From assembly GCA_029783825.1 (NCBI GenBank), contig JAREIK010000751.1, positions 689,107 to 753,106 on the forward strand: DNA of 64,000 nt. The letters run 5' to 3'. Position 1 is the stretch's first letter, and each line of letters starts with the position of its first letter. The notes under the pieces were generated by a model. The model worked only from the letters and a program-made list of their open reading frames with translations, was not told the DNA's origin and ran no database searches. This document shows, in pieces, positions 46,139 through 59,244 of the stretch. Both the position numbers and the translations under genes were made by a program. The stretch is from Sapria himalayana (taxonomy: Eukaryota > Streptophyta > Magnoliopsida > Malpighiales > Rafflesiaceae).

Positions 46139-46560
46139 TCCAACATGCCTCGCTAAACCAACATGCCTCGCTAAGCCAACATGCCTAAAAAATGATGCAT
46201 CAAGACTTGGCATGTTTGCTTATTGTCCAACATTTAAGTTGGCACCACCAAGCATAGGCATGGCATGTGTCATGTTCTCTAATGTTAACCTAGCATGGCC
46301 CATGTGAGACAACCTTGGGAGCATGATCCATGGCCCCTAGTGCCTTGTGGCTCATGCCTCATGGTTGGGCTATGGTGTGGGTGAGGTGAGGATGACCGGG
46401 CAATGGCATGGTGAAGAGGAATGTGCCTATGGATTGTATCCAGTTGGACTAGGGTGTGGGTCACGTGATTGGGTAGTAGGCTAAAGCATTTGTTATTTGA
46501 TGATAGAGCTTTATGATGAGGCTCATGGACCAAGGCCCACATACCACTCACTCTATGGTT
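46139..46560. repeat. CATG-word-rich repeat, probably hAT-derived
   Basis: Dense CATGCC, GGCATG and CATGGCC words with higher GC than the surroundings, like the subterminal regions of hAT-1 and hAT-3. It begins with about three copies of a ~19-20 bp unit (ccaacatgcctcgctaa, 46139-46185). No clear terminal repeat or TSD. The 253-codon-scale minus frame here has no family signature. A similar patch is at 53457-53670. Confidence 0.45.
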
Positions 46561-48645
46561 TGAATATTTGTATTTGACTATTTATTATAATTTTTATTTG
46601 AGGTTTATAAATATCTTGAACATTGAATGTGTCAAACTTAGAAAAAAAAACTAAATCAACATTTCACACTAAATATCAAATGATCAAAACAAATGAAATG
46701 AAAAAAGATATTTTTTTTAATGTGGCATAAAAATAATTTTTCCGACTTTCAAATTTTATCCATCTTTAAAATGTAGAACTTGAACATCGCCAACTACATG
46801 AAGATCAAATTTTAAAAAAGTCATTGAGAAATTCATCTTTTAAGGTTTGAAGTCTCAATAGTCTCATGGATTTATTTTCTTAATCCTTCAAGCATGTCAG
46901 AACTTCAATAATTTTAGGTATAAAATTAGCATCGTATTTGTAATTATATTCACAATAATAGAAAAAATATACTTTGAGGCTACTTAATACACTAGCATGT
47001 TAGTAGATTGTGAGTTGTTTTAGATAGAATAAGAAAGGTGATTCATGTATTGTATAGCAGCTCATTATATCAAATTTATTAGGAAATAGATATGATTAAT
47101 AATCATTATCTAGATACTTTGAAAGGTCACACCTGATGAGATGGAATATCTCATCACTTTCCTAACTAATTATTAGTATATTTTCCCCTGGAGTTCAAAT
47201 GGTCATCTTAAACAATTACTTATGAAATTTAAAATATGTTAAATATTTTTCATAACCCTTAGATTCATACAAGTAGCTAAATAAACTTCAATATTTTAAA
47301 AAAATATTTTAAATTTTCATACATTGTTGAAACTCATATATATGAACAATAAATGTTGTTTATATATATTGAAGAACACATGATGCAAATATATCTATGT
47401 AATATGAGATGAATAATAGAATAATAAATGTTACTAGAATAATAAAAAACTTTATAGAAATTTTTAGATGAAAAACCTATATCCCAGTCAATAAATGGTA
47501 TTGTAATTTTATAAGTTTTACTATTTAAAATATTTGATAAAATATTTTCATATCCATACAAGATATTAACATTACTTAGGTTTGATTCCTATAATGTTGG
47601 ACATAATAATAAAACTTTCTTTTTCGTTTAACTCTACTAATTTGCATTAATTATAAAAATCTATAGTTTATATAATGAATGAATGAATTTTATGCAGGAT
47701 TGGATATATTCTAATGAGTGTGATATTAATTTTAAATGAACTTGTATTATTAAATTAATAATATAATTAATAGGTCAAATAAGAAAAATTTTTCATAGTG
47801 GTTATTCTTGAATTCTTCTTATAAATAAATATATCACAACAATAATATGTGATTATGTGAAGCATTATCAATTATAATACTAAAACATTTCTTTTAAATA
47901 TCATACTCACTAAAAATACTTGTTATAGAATAATATATAACAAGATCATGAGGAAATAATATTTGATGAAAATCTAAAATTTTATTATTTAATATAGTTT
48001 GAATCAGCATAATTGACATCACACATGATTAGTCCATATATCTTAGATATTTGATATATTACTATAATGATTTTTAAATTGGTATTTAATATTTTTTATT
48101 TTTTTAATATTTTATGATATCATTTTGAGATGTATTATAAATCCTAAAATATGAAGGTTAGATATACTTATAAATGAAAGGTTAAAATTTTAATGGTGTC
48201 CCCATACTACTCATTATTCTAGATATATTCTCTTACCAATTATTAATTGTATATAATACAATGATGGATGATAAATAAGATACAAATTTAATTATACTAA
48301 GTTAAGATTACCTAAGGTCTAGTACATAAAATTTTTTAGTATAATGTTCAACATGTCTTATAAGGAGGTATGTTCCACTACTAGTTTTATAATTATATGG
48401 ATTTGTATACTGTATATATTGGTTAAATTTTCTAGCTCTCATTTAGTATTTTTCTTATTTATTGAAGTGGGTCCATACAATAAATGTGTGTTACTATCAA
48501 CGTTAAATTTTTTACCGACAGAGTGAACACTAGAAAAGTGGGGATCTCGACATTGTAAAAATTATTAGTTATATTACATGCATCAAATTCATTCTTTTAT
48601 TATATACTTAATTATGATTCATTTTAAGTTTTAGAAGAAAAAAAA
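46561..48645. other. Unassigned AT-rich DNA
   Basis: About 2.1 kb of very AT-rich sequence. Short frames (47334-47561 minus, 48344-48526 plus) show no conserved motif. A strongly decayed retroelement is possible but nothing here supports one. Confidence 0.4.
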
Positions 48646-48649
48646 ATAC

Positions 48650-48874
48650 TTGAGTATGAGCAGAAGGAACGGAAGAAACAAATTAAAATTATTGTAATTT
48701 CCTTCTTGCTGTGTTGCATTTTCCTTCTTTTAGCCCAGGTACTTATTATGTATGATGGGAACACCAAACATGTAGTATATACTAGTTTTTTCCTTATTTA
48801 TATAGGTTAGGTTTTTCATTTCAATGTAGTGTGAGATTATAATTTTTCATTTTTATTGAGTTCATATTTCAACA
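48650..48874 (+). repeat. Copia-2 5' LTR (start approximate)
   Basis: Homologous to about 52965-53186. The end is fixed by the PBS that follows. Confidence 0.65.
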
Positions 48875-48886
48875 TGATATCAGAGC
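48875..48886 (+). other. Copia-2 primer-binding site
   Basis: The sequence tgatatcagagc matches TGGTATCAGAGC in 11 of 12 positions, immediately after LTR end CAACA. Confidence 0.85.
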
Positions 48887-48889
48887 AAG

Positions 48890-50060
48890 GATATTTTATG
48901 ACAAAATTCATGGTGCACACCATGCAATGTGTGTACAAGTACACACAATGTCCTTGGACAAAAAACCCTAGGTACATAGTGGAGACAAGAAGATGTATAG
49001 TGAAGATGCACATTTAGAAGTGAAGGCATATAGAGTACATGCACAGTGATGCACATACTATACAATGGGGGTAAATTCTATGGTGTCAGTACACACATGT
49101 GTGCTGTATATTGGAGGCATGCACATTCATGCAATGATGAGCCAACATTGCATGCCTATTATGCCACATTGATGTGGTGTCATGGTGGTGCAAACATGGG
49201 CGTGCATTTTGGTGCAACATGAATTGTATAGGAAAAGTCTATTTAGGCAGTGTGCAACATGAACAATGATAGAAGGAATGATGACTCTTCCTCCAATGCC
49301 CCTATATAGATGCAGTGGTTGTGTGTAATCAGGTTGTGGTGTTTGAGCAATAAATTGTATCCATATTAGTGTAGTGTGTGCCAAAAACTCCACCCAACTT
49401 TTGGCATCAATCAAGGGAGTAATGATAAACTATATGGTGCCCGCATATTGATGCAAGAGATTTATTATAATGCATATAGTGTAAAAAGAATGGATACACT
49501 CAAGAGATGTGTTGGACTTCGCGTGGTACTAGTGAGAGAGCCAAAAAATGTAACTCTTAGAAGGAAGAAATTGAATCTACTCGAACTTAGTTTTAGAGGT
49601 GTTGAACTTACCCAAGTTATAAATGACATTTTGGTATTCAAAGGTTGTACAACATGCTATCAAATTTACTCAGACTAGAACTTCTACATGTATAACTACT
49701 GGTATCATTACACTTACTCGAGAAAAGTATTTTTAATATTTTTTTCTCATGAACTATCAACTCTAGTAAAGGTAGTTTTATAATTTTTTATTTTCTTTTA
49801 TTCACTCCGAACTATTGGGTCATAGACTTGAGAACCAACACCCTTGTTACAAGTATTTAAACTATATTTTTTTATTTTTGTTGAGTCTATATCCTTTGAT
49901 ATTATTGTGTCAAATAAGATATTTGTACATGTAATGAAACATGAAAATGTTAATGCCAGTTATGTTCTTTTTAATTTGATTTTAATTAGATATTATACTA
50001 AAAAAACTATAATATTTTTTTTTCTCCTTTTGATATTTCTATAAAAGATTGGTAGACCAA
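48890..50060 (+). other. Copia-2 gag/protease region, unreadable
   Basis: By position this should be gag and protease. The first 500 bases are rich in TGCAC/GTGTACA words. The frame 49376-49678 is open for 100 codons but shows no motif that I can name. Confidence 0.35.
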
Positions 50061-51230
50061 GAAAATTATTTTCTTAAGGATTGAGCAAAATAAATTGTAT
50101 GTGTACCAAGTTTTTTCCACCCTCAAAAGCCCTTTAGATGCTTGGTTACATTTGACCCATTAGTTATGCATTCTTAGCTTGGATATTTATCATTGGATAA
50201 CATAAATATTATAGAACTAGGCAAGAATGGGGTAATTTCTATTGATTATCGATGAGTTAAGTTAGTTAAGAAAACATACTAGAGCATTCTACCCATCACA
50301 ACATGAGAGTATTTGTAAGGAAACATTATATTTATTTCATTCATACATTTTGAGACCTTGTATGACTACAACACATTATAAGTTGGGAAACTTTGTTATG
50401 TTTTTTGATGATAGTACTCAATATACATTATTGTTTTTCTTTAAAAAGAAACATCTTAGATTTTGACATTTTTTTTGCAAAATTTTATCAAATAGTGAAA
50501 ATATAGTGTTGGTGCAATATTAACATATTAAAAAGTGAGAATATGTTGTAATACACTTTAAAATAGTATACTAATGTTTTTTAAGAGTATCACGTGATTC
50601 ACCAGATATCATGTGCAAATATTCATACATAAAATATTGTAGCTGAAGAAAAAGAATGTATATTTTTTTAAACAATTGGAATACTTATACTACATAGAAG
50701 TATTCATAGAAATTTTTGGGGATAAGTAGTATCAACTATTATTATTTTGATTAATTTGTTCCTTATATCATTTCAAGTCTTATCTCATATCAGTTTATTT
50801 TGAAAAGAAACTATTTTATCTCTCACCCAATATTTTTGAGTTTTTATTATTTGTTTAGGTTCTCTCCTAATAGAGAAATGATGGTTGCACAAGCTATCAA
50901 GTATGTATTTATTGGATACTCCAATATTTAGAAGGAGTATAAGATTTATTTACAAGAAATTAGAAATATTATTATGAGTGTGGATGTGATAGGATCTTTA
51001 CATACCAAATTGATAGGATCTTTATCATATCCAATTGATATCCTTCATAGAGTGACAACTAAACTCATCCTTATACTAATTACTACCACCATGATTTCTC
51101 TTGAGAAAAATATTGGGACATCTAGTACCTCATTAGATCAATATTTTGTTAAGACTCCTTGTTGTATGAACAAGGAGAAATCTTTAAGTAAGAGTGTCTT
51201 GCAAGATCCAATGTGTGAGTCTCTATAGGT
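50060..51230 (+). pseudogene. Copia-2 integrase remnant
   Basis: A GAG-pre-integrase-like stretch near 50135-50195 (AWLHLTH-stop-LCILSLDIY, family LWHxRLGHxS) is followed by RKHTRAFYPSQHESICKETL (50269-50328) and LFHSYILRPCMTT, the usual GKHxRxSFPxxxxxSxxPFxLIHSDIWGP with the first catalytic Asp lost. NFVMFFDDSTQYTLLFFF (50391-50444) matches FVTFIDDYSRxTWxYxL. Later FIGYSNI-stop-KEYKIYL and NIIMSVDV (50909-50985) match the copia integrase C-terminus. The second catalytic Asp region is not readable. Confidence 0.78.
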
Positions 51231-51539
51231 TGAAATTAAGGTTTAGAAACTTGATAATCTCAATCTAAATATATATATTAGATATATAGATCAATAATAT
51301 TTCCCAGTAGACTCATTTACTATGCTTACCAAACTAGTTCAAAGTGTTGACTTGGTATTTCTAATTGCTTTATGGAAGAAACGAATGATATGTTTTATTC
51401 AGCACCCTCTATCATTTGTGCTTTTTACTCATATTTTATGATTACATATTCTAGTTTTTTGTCTTTTTTGGATAGTTTCAAGATCCCATATACTCTTTTC
51501 AAGGAACATAGACATTTAGTATGATGGTATGTTATATTG

Positions 51540-52640
51540 GATGAACTAAATACAATAATATCTAAAAATACATGAAATCTTATTTCAAAGCCTCTAAGTA
51601 GGTTTGTAGTGAGCTGTAAGTGGATGTTAATGATAAATATTAAAGCTAAAGAGAATGAAGATCATCTTAAGGCTAGGTTGGTATCAAAAAGAAATTTACA
51701 TTGACTTATGATGTATATTATTGATATATTTCTTTTTAGTGACCAAGAAGAGCATTATCATTTTATTATACATGTTGATGTTGCTCATAGTTAGACTGCT
51801 TATCAATTATATGTGAGAATTATATTTCTACATTATGATCTTGAGGAGAATATATTCATGTAGTAGCTACCCATATTTATTAACTCAATGAGTTTGAGTA
51901 TGATTAGTGGATTATGTAAGACTATGGCTCAAAGTAATCTCTTAGGGCATGGTTTAATTTTTTGTCTTTAATAGTTACTAATTTTTATCTTAGGAAACAT
52001 ATATCAGATTATTCTTATTTTAATGATGTGGATTAAAGAGATAATATGCAAAGTTAATAACACATATCGATGACATTCTTATTGTTAGTGATGATCAATT
52101 GGGTAAATCTAAATCGAAGCTATTTTTATAATTTGAATTAAAGATAAAAGATTTGGAGCATCTTAGATACTTTCTAGATATTGAAGTTGTTTATTCATGA
52201 TGTACCATTTTTCTTTCATAAAGGAGGCATGTACTAGATATTTTATTTGAGCTTCACATGTTTTAATGTGTATCAGTCAACTCATCACTCAATTTGAGTA
52301 TAGGCTTGTCCACAAATACTAATACTTTAGTTTATTTTTTAGGTATAAGAGAATAATAAAAAATTTTAACTATCTAAAAATTAATAGACTAAATGTCACC
52401 TATAATATTTGTATAGTTAATTATTTTTCAGATTATCAGAGACATATTTATATTGATATAGTTTTTTAAATTCTTAAATATGTGAAGAGTTGTCTAGGAG
52501 ATGTGATTTTTTTAGAAATCATGTGAATAGCCAAGCAGAGATTTACTCAATTTGTAGTGGGGCTCATGTGGTTATGGAGATGAAATTTACCATTGAGTTT
52601 TATACTTTTCTTAAATATAATTTTATCTCACAGATAAGTA
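51540..52640 (+). pseudogene. Copia-2 reverse transcriptase / RNase H remnant
   Basis: VVSCKWMLMINIKAKENE and HLKARLVSK (51606-51690) match VGCKWVFxxKxxxDGxxERYKARLVAKG. YQLYVRIIFLHYDLEENIFM (51801-51860) matches LxQLDVKNAFLHGDLEEEVYM with the catalytic Asp changed. The active site reads THIDDILIVSDDQ (52058-52096), with Tyr of YVDD now His as in copia-1. LKIKDLEHLRYFLDIEVVYS (52139-52198) is the conserved KDLGxLxYFLGIEV. RNase H after 52430 is mostly lost. Confidence 0.82.
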
Positions 52641-52964
52641 AGTGATATACTATTATTTATATATCATGTACAAAGATGTACAAAGATGTGACAATGAGCT
52701 TTACTGGTTTAGTTCCTTTATTAGGAACTTCACTTATCAGTCTCAAGGCCAATGACACTCTAGTATGATATCCATACATATTGGCATATTGCTTCTATTT
52801 TAGTATTTCATAAGTAGAAAAAGTAAATTAAGATTGATTGTCATTTCATATGAGAGAAAATTTAGAATTATTATATTGCTATAATCTATGTACCCATAAT
52901 GAGAATTTAATAAATCTTCATGAATATGTTTAGGAGATCACATATATCTTTTCTTTCCCCTAAG

Positions 52965-53186
52965 TTATGTGTTTGTGATACATATGCATCAGTTTCATAG
53001 AAATGTAACAATTTTCTTGTTGTGTTAGAATTTATTTCTTTTATTTTTATTTATTTTTTTATGGGAACCCTCAATATGTGGGTTGCCCTTGTAGTTTTTT
53101 TCCTTATTCATATATGTTAGATTTTTCATTTCATTTTATTGTGAGGGTATCATTTTTTATATTTGTAGTGAGTTTATATTTCGACA
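52965..53186 (+). repeat. Copia-2 3' LTR (start approximate)
   Basis: Partner of 48650-48874, ending tatttcgaca before an A-rich run. Confidence 0.65.
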
Positions 53187-53989
53187 AAAATAAAAAAAAA
53201 TTTACCCCAACCTTGTGATGCTAACCACTTGCATGTGAAACGTTACTACTTACTAGATCTCTTTAATGCCTAAATCAAAATAGATGAGTCAACTTGTTGA
53301 GAGGGTAAAACTAAAAAACAAAAGATTTTTTTAGGCTATTACAATTGTTCACAATGACTACTAGGCAATACTAACCATTTTAATAACATGGCTACTAGGG
53401 CCATTTTATTAAATGTTTTGACTTATCCATTTTAATAAAATAGATGAGTCAACTCATAAAAGTCAGGTCATGGTGTCACATATGCCCAGGCATGACCTTA
53501 GCACAACCCATGCTAGGAAAGTGGTTAGTGGGAATGTGCCACACAAACATGAGTTATGGGTCTTGGGTGCTCGAGCATAAACTATGTCTAGGCATGTGGC
53601 ATGAACAACATGCTGGCTGATCCATTGGGCGGACATGCACCACATGAGTTATGAGTCTTGGGTCCCACAAGTCTATCCTTAGAGTATTTTGATATTCAAA
53701 CTTAAATTATTATTAGTTGTACTTGTACAAGTGTCTTGTGAGTTTTTCTCATTGAGTTTTTTTCATATTAAAAACTTTGTGTACCTTGCATCGTATGTTT
53801 AATTTTTTAGTATTATTTTGATGTGCTTTTAAAAATTTATATAACGATTTGCGAATATTTGCATGAATAAAATTAATGTTTTAGTGCATTCACCATTTAT
53901 GTGCGGATGCTTTTTTATCATCCTATTTGCTTGCTTATAATAACTAACACATAAAGCTTTCACACGCCAAAATAAGTTTCATTAGTATG
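53187..53989. other. Unassigned DNA with a CATG-rich patch
   Basis: 53457-53670 has CATG-word density like the hAT subterminal regions. aaaatagatgagtcaact occurs twice (53277 and 53433). The rest may be Athila-related, given LTR D on the other side of hAT-3, but no motif supports this. Confidence 0.4.
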
Positions 53990-53997
53990 TGTGATCA
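53990..53997. repeat. Left 8 bp target-site duplication of hAT-3 (tgtgatca)
   Basis: Matches ggtgacca at 57329-57336 in 6 of 8 positions. Confidence 0.6.
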
Positions 53998-56900
53998 TAG
54001 AGGTATCAAATGAGTCATATCATATTGACACTACTCAATTTTTCCTAGCCCATACAAGCCACCATTCCATGTTGGCACAATTTGATGGTGGAGTAGCCTA
54101 GTATGGCCTAATTGGCTTGCAATTTGGCACTATCGTGCCTAGTCAAATCTAGTTCATCCTGGATCATGCTACTTTTGGATGGTCAACTGAGCTAATAAAA
54201 AAATTATAAAATATTTAATTTTTTTAAATATAAAATATAAATATCAGAATAAAAAAAGTACACTATAAACTATGCTATATCATTAAATGAATAAAGAAAT
54301 TACATTTCACTCACAATAGCATATAAAAAATAATAATATAATTAGAATGACAAACTTTAAAAAAACTCAAAAATATAAAGAAGTAATGACTCATGAACAT
54401 AAATACAATACATAAGTAGAAACACAACTAAAAAATATTCATTGTATATCATACATGAGTCCTCTAATAGTCGTGATCATTACATGTGTATAGTACTATT
54501 ATGATGCAGATATAGATCATGATCACCATGTATAATTCTGAAGTCAATGCTAGTTGTAACCTCAATATCCTTAATATCCCATGAGTCATTCTCTATCAGT
54601 AACTTTTTTATTTTATCCTAAATACTTTACATTGAATCTTTCTGGTCCTTTAAGAAAGAAATTATTTCTACTATATCTAGTCATAGTTTAGATTTTCTAT
54701 TTAAAATAACATTCGATTTCATAGAAAAAGTAGATTATGATATTATACTAGATACTATAGGGATCAGTGGATCACATGTCATCTTAAATAGCACAAGAAA
54801 AGTAGATTCATTAATTTCTAACAACTTAATATTCAAATTCTTATTATCATCATATGATAAGATAGAATAGTAATCACTATCTAAGTATCAAGATAAATCA
54901 CTCATATTTGATGATATACCCTATTATTTGACCCTAGCTAATGAATGGAAACGTCATCTTTAAATATAATGTTCATATTTATACTTGGAACCTCATTACA
55001 ACTATCATACCTAGTATTTTAATATGTAAACATGTTATATAATTTTTAATGAATCCAACTATTAGATTCTTTTAATGAATTTATGAATGTAGATATGTAT
55101 CTTAAAATATTTTCTATCCCTTCCACCTTAACCCTATAATCTATATAGGCAGCCAAATAATAAAAAGTTGGAATGATGGACTAGTATTTTAAATACATAC
55201 TTTCCATCTCAATAATCATGATACTAAATATAAGGTATTCTCTATACTTATTAAACATACTACTAATATTGTATATGCACCTAGGTATAATATAAATTGT
55301 GGGACTATATATAGATGAATACATGTTTATCGTATCATAAAAAATCTTGAGGGATTTCAAAAAAAAATTATTGTATCATAGTCTAAATTATCAATAATAA
55401 TTTATCCACTCTTAATATTGATGCAGTTAGATATCACTTATTTATAAAACATATGACTTTAATATTAGACAAGTATAATTCCAATAGTATCTCGCATCCA
55501 TTGAAATTTTTTATTTTTTAGAACCACTAATAAACAGTGTTAAACATTTATTGTCTAGTATGCATCCTAATAAATTTTAATGAATATCTTATGTTTTCTA
55601 TTGTATAAGAAATAATTTTTATTTCTGCTTGCACTACTAGGTTAATTACATGGTACATACACTTAATGTGAAAATTTTCACATGATGACTCATCTCTAAT
55701 AGTTCTGATAAATATATTAATAGTGATAATATTATTCATAGCATTATTGAATGTGATAATAAAAATTTTATTCTAAATATTATATTCCCAAAATATCTTT
55801 TTCATATACTCATATATGGCAGGATCATCATGAGGATGGAGGATCTCAAAAAATCATAAATTCTTTTATAAATTTTCCACTTAAAATTGACAGTGGGCAA
55901 TGATATATGTGAATGATACATCATCATGATTAGTCTAGATATTGGACATCATGGACATCACTTCATTATGTTTTATAAGTTCATTAATTATTAATTCTTT
56001 TTTTTATTTATAGTATTTATTATATCATTCCTACTAGTGAACTTAAGAATTCTATGATAAGTAGGATGCAAGTAGGTATGTATAATACTTACTACCATAA
56101 GATCCTCTAAAAATCTAAATAAAAGAGGAATCATAATAATCAATTAAGCTATATCTTTCCTCCCAAATTTATTATGGTAAATGAAAGGAGTCAATTAAAC
56201 TCAAGTTGATCCAACTTTAAAGTCCTTACTACTTAGTTGGGTTGGCTTAAGATATAATACAACTATTTTTTATGCATTGATCAGCATGCCTCTTAAGGTA
56301 GCTAGTGCTACTAGTACTTCTACATGTATATATTTTTTTATAATAAATACTCTGTGTTGAATCTTTTTTTATACTCCCAGTATTTTTTTAATTATCTTAA
56401 AATATGTCTAAACTACTCAAGTTTGTTTATTTTTGAGTTTTTATGCCAATGGGTCAAGACCATGAGAGATAATCTAGTTTCGATCTCAAACCTTGTAATC
56501 GAGCTATCATTATTATTTATATCTAGGTTAAATTTATTATCATTAAAATTACTATTTGTTATTTTATTATTTTATTAACTTTTAACAAAAATTTACAAGT
56601 TTATATTTTATAAATTATAACATAAACATAAATGTAATACGTCCCTTTAATTTTATATGTCTATCTCTTTTTCAAAACAAGCATAACACCTTGTCGCCTT
56701 GTAGACTTGTAGTTATTGTTAGGATTTAGGACTTAAGAGTAATCAATAAACACTAAGCATAGCTAGTCAACTAGAGAAAAGAAGGAGGAGAGTAAAACAA
56801 GAGCTGAGGAAATATAAATGAATGAAAAACAAAATATTTCAATACCATATTTATAATTTTTTTTAATTAAAAACTTATACTTGTTTCAATTTTTTAAATT

Positions 56901-57328
56901 TTTTATATATTTTTTGGGCAACATTCTAATAGCTATCGAATCTCTACCCATAGGCATTGGAAGAAATTCGAAGGCTAAAAAGGTTATTTATTTTTTTCTA
57001 ACATTGATTGTGATTAGATAGCACATGTATTTATCCTTGTTGCAACAAGGGAAATATCTCATTATGTTTAGAATAATAGGCAAGTGGGTAAAAAGTTAAA
57101 AAAACTCATTCCCCATGCTTGTGTGGATTATGCCAACATTCCATGCACATGTGTCATGCTCGGCATGGCATAAGACATGATTAGACTTGGCCCAACACAT
57201 GAGTAATGTCATGGGCCAGCATGACCAATGTCTAGGCATGGGTCTCAACCATGTGATGAGCCTAGCATTGTTGAATTAGAGCATGCCTCGTGTTGTGTCA
57301 AGGCTTCCTGGCCCACTTGACACCTCTA
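53998..57328 (-). mobile_element. hAT-3: hAT transposon in reverse orientation, inactive
   Basis: The ends tagaggtatcaa (53998-54009) and ttgacacctcta (57317-57328) are inverted repeats with one mismatch. The flanks match in 6 of 8. Subterminal CATG/GGCC-rich words lie at 54000-54190 and 57110-57320. The transposase is on the minus strand. It shares the terminal repeats and the unusual KMTCD C-terminus with hAT-1, so both belong to one family. Confidence 0.85.
54470..56200 (-). pseudogene. hAT-3 transposase remnant
   Basis: Read on the minus strand. The frame 55739-55548 contains FIRTIRDESSCENFHIKCMY and YHVINLVVQAEIKIISYTIE, then NIRYSLKFIRMH. This is the conserved LxIRCxAHILNLIVQDGLK...IxKIRxSVKYIR block of plant hAT transposases, with the CAH motif now CMYH. 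Further 3' on the minus strand (about 54795-54700) KMTCDPLIPIVSSIIS, a stop and STF match the dimerisation block ARDILxIPVSTVASExxFS. Stops are frequent. The RNase H-like catalytic acids cannot be assigned with certainty. Confidence 0.8.
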
Positions 57329-57336
57329 GGTGACCA

Positions 57337-59238
57337 GCACAAAAAGTATTGATATTTTCCTATTATTTTTTGGTATGTTTCATAATGTGTTTGTACTTGA
57401 ATTGAGGATGAAAGAGATAGATTTCATGAAATTGAGGTTTGATAAATTTTGATGAAAAGTAGTAAAATCAATAGTAATTTGAGTACACAAGATAGAACTA
57501 GAAAATGTAGACCTAAAGTGCAATAGAACTAGGTGAAGTCATGACTCTTTTCTATCATGACATCACCAATGTTAGCAACGGGCCATTAAATAAATTGTGA
57601 CATCTTTCTTAGTTGTCACTCAACTTATAGAAAAATTCATATACATTGTGATATTATCACACAGTCAAAACATTTTTTTCTTCATTACAACACTCTACTC
57701 ATCGTTGTGACAACATTTCTAAGTTGAAACCACATTTTCTTTGAAATGTATTTTTGTTTCGCAACATTATTTTCACATCGTCATGATCAAAACATTAAAT
57801 TTCCAATCATAACTTTGATCTAAAGTTGCGATAATGCTCGAAAACCAGAACGCTATTACTCGGTCATGCCATACCCTAATACATTTTTTGTCATAACATT
57901 CTTTTCACATTGCAACATTATAATCCAAGGCATGACTACAAGTTTAGTCATGATACCTTTACAATGCTGTGATGATGTCTTTAGTCATTACAACTTTTTA
58001 ACATCATGATGATATCTTTAGTCGTGACAACATTAATGAAATGCCATGGTGATATTCTCGCATATTCATAACAATCACGTGACATCATTTCCACCTTGTG
58101 ACATGGACTTAATTAAATATGTTACAATGTTATTTAAAAATCCTTGCAATAGATGGGACCCAATGAGTATACAAGCAAGACTTAATGCATTTAAAAAAAA
58201 GGGAGAGGAGAGCTAAAAGAGAGAAGGCGGTGGGAAAACTATTCAACACCAGCTAAACCAAAATAGAAGTTGAACACAAAATAGAGAAGATCAAGAATTG
58301 GAAAAGACACTTAGATCTAAATGTGTCTACGGAGAATCCTGATTCGGCAAATTGATTTCCCAATTATCTCGCATGAATCAATCTCCAATATTAGGCTAAT
58401 TTATAAATCTAGGATTGTATTAAGTAATTATGTATCATGAATATTTTTTTGTAATTGAATGATATTGTGGTTTGTGATATATTAGGTATTGATGCTTATA
58501 AGTTTGTTTCAAAATATTTTACCTAAGATATAATTGTTGATAGGTGTTTATGTTGGTTGTGATAGATGGTGACTAATAAGTCATGAGACACACTCAAGAT
58601 GATATGCATCTACAGATAGTGATGGCCCTCTAATCACCTTACTCTTGTGACAACATATATGGTGGTAGACTATTTAGTTTAGCATGAGCTAATTGTGCAA
58701 GCTAATGGTGTAAACTGAATGCACAAACTTTATATGACTCATATCATTGTTTGTTCTCTATAAGTATCAGGAGATGAATAGAGATACATACAGTCAAAGT
58801 AACTATTAAGAGGAGTTCATGAATAGCCTAAAAATTAGGAATATGAGGAATCCTTAACCCTATGGTAATAAGGCAACCTTCATAGATGGTGATAGGTAAA
58901 CTTAGGGCACCACCACAAGGGGATTAGCTAAAGAAGTGATAGTCTATAGTTGATTAACTATTAAAGGCCTGATCTATCTTATCAAACATATATTATATTA
59001 CCATAGTATCCATAGAGAGAATGTCATCATTTACGAGGAATTAGACTAACCCGAGTCTAATCATCTCATTGAGACCAAATCTATCTTATTAACATGGGCA
59101 TTGAAGTCAAATTACTGAAATCCAATCAATTCTAACATCAATTCCTATGAAATTGATATATGAACTTTTGTCTACTTTTTTACTTGTATAGCATGTATAC
59201 TTTTGAATATCATTAGTGCACATAAAATATGATTATCA
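57337..59238 (+). repeat. Athila LTR D (5' part disturbed by hAT-3)
   Basis: Homologous to LTRs A-C: near the start tttgtacttgaattgag (compare tttgtactaaaattgg in A), then a U3 with GTCATGAC/GTTGCGAT/GTCACTC words (57538-58090), then tgtttatgttggttgtgata gatggtgacta, and an end in gattatca before agtttttgg. The end tatca pairs with the tgata start of LTR B as an LTR terminal inverted repeat. The true start may lie left of hAT-3. Confidence 0.7.
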
Positions 59239-59244
59239 AGTTTT

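Larger units (their letters stand above)
48650..53186 (+). mobile_element. Copia-2: second, strongly decayed Ty1/copia element
   Basis: The 5' LTR end (tatttcaaca) and 3' LTR end (tatttcgaca) are homologous: both have ttttttccttattyatata, ggttaggtttttcatttca / gttagatttttcatttcat, and gtgag...atttttyat. A PBS follows the first. Integrase, RT and part of RNase H are readable in copia order. LTR starts are approximate and no TSD is confirmed. It is more decayed than copia-1, with stops in every domain. Confidence 0.8.

Noticed and set aside
46285..46551. 88-codon minus-strand His/Pro/Ser-rich frame
   Set aside because: Arises from CATG/GGTG-rich repeat DNA similar to hAT subterminal sequence; no domain.
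47334..48526. Possible minus-strand copia RNase H relic
   Set aside because: A few residues could be forced to fit, but no run of conserved motif in order was found.
49127..49414. 95-codon minus-strand frame in copia-2
   Set aside because: Antisense to the gag region of copia-2, with no recognisable motif.
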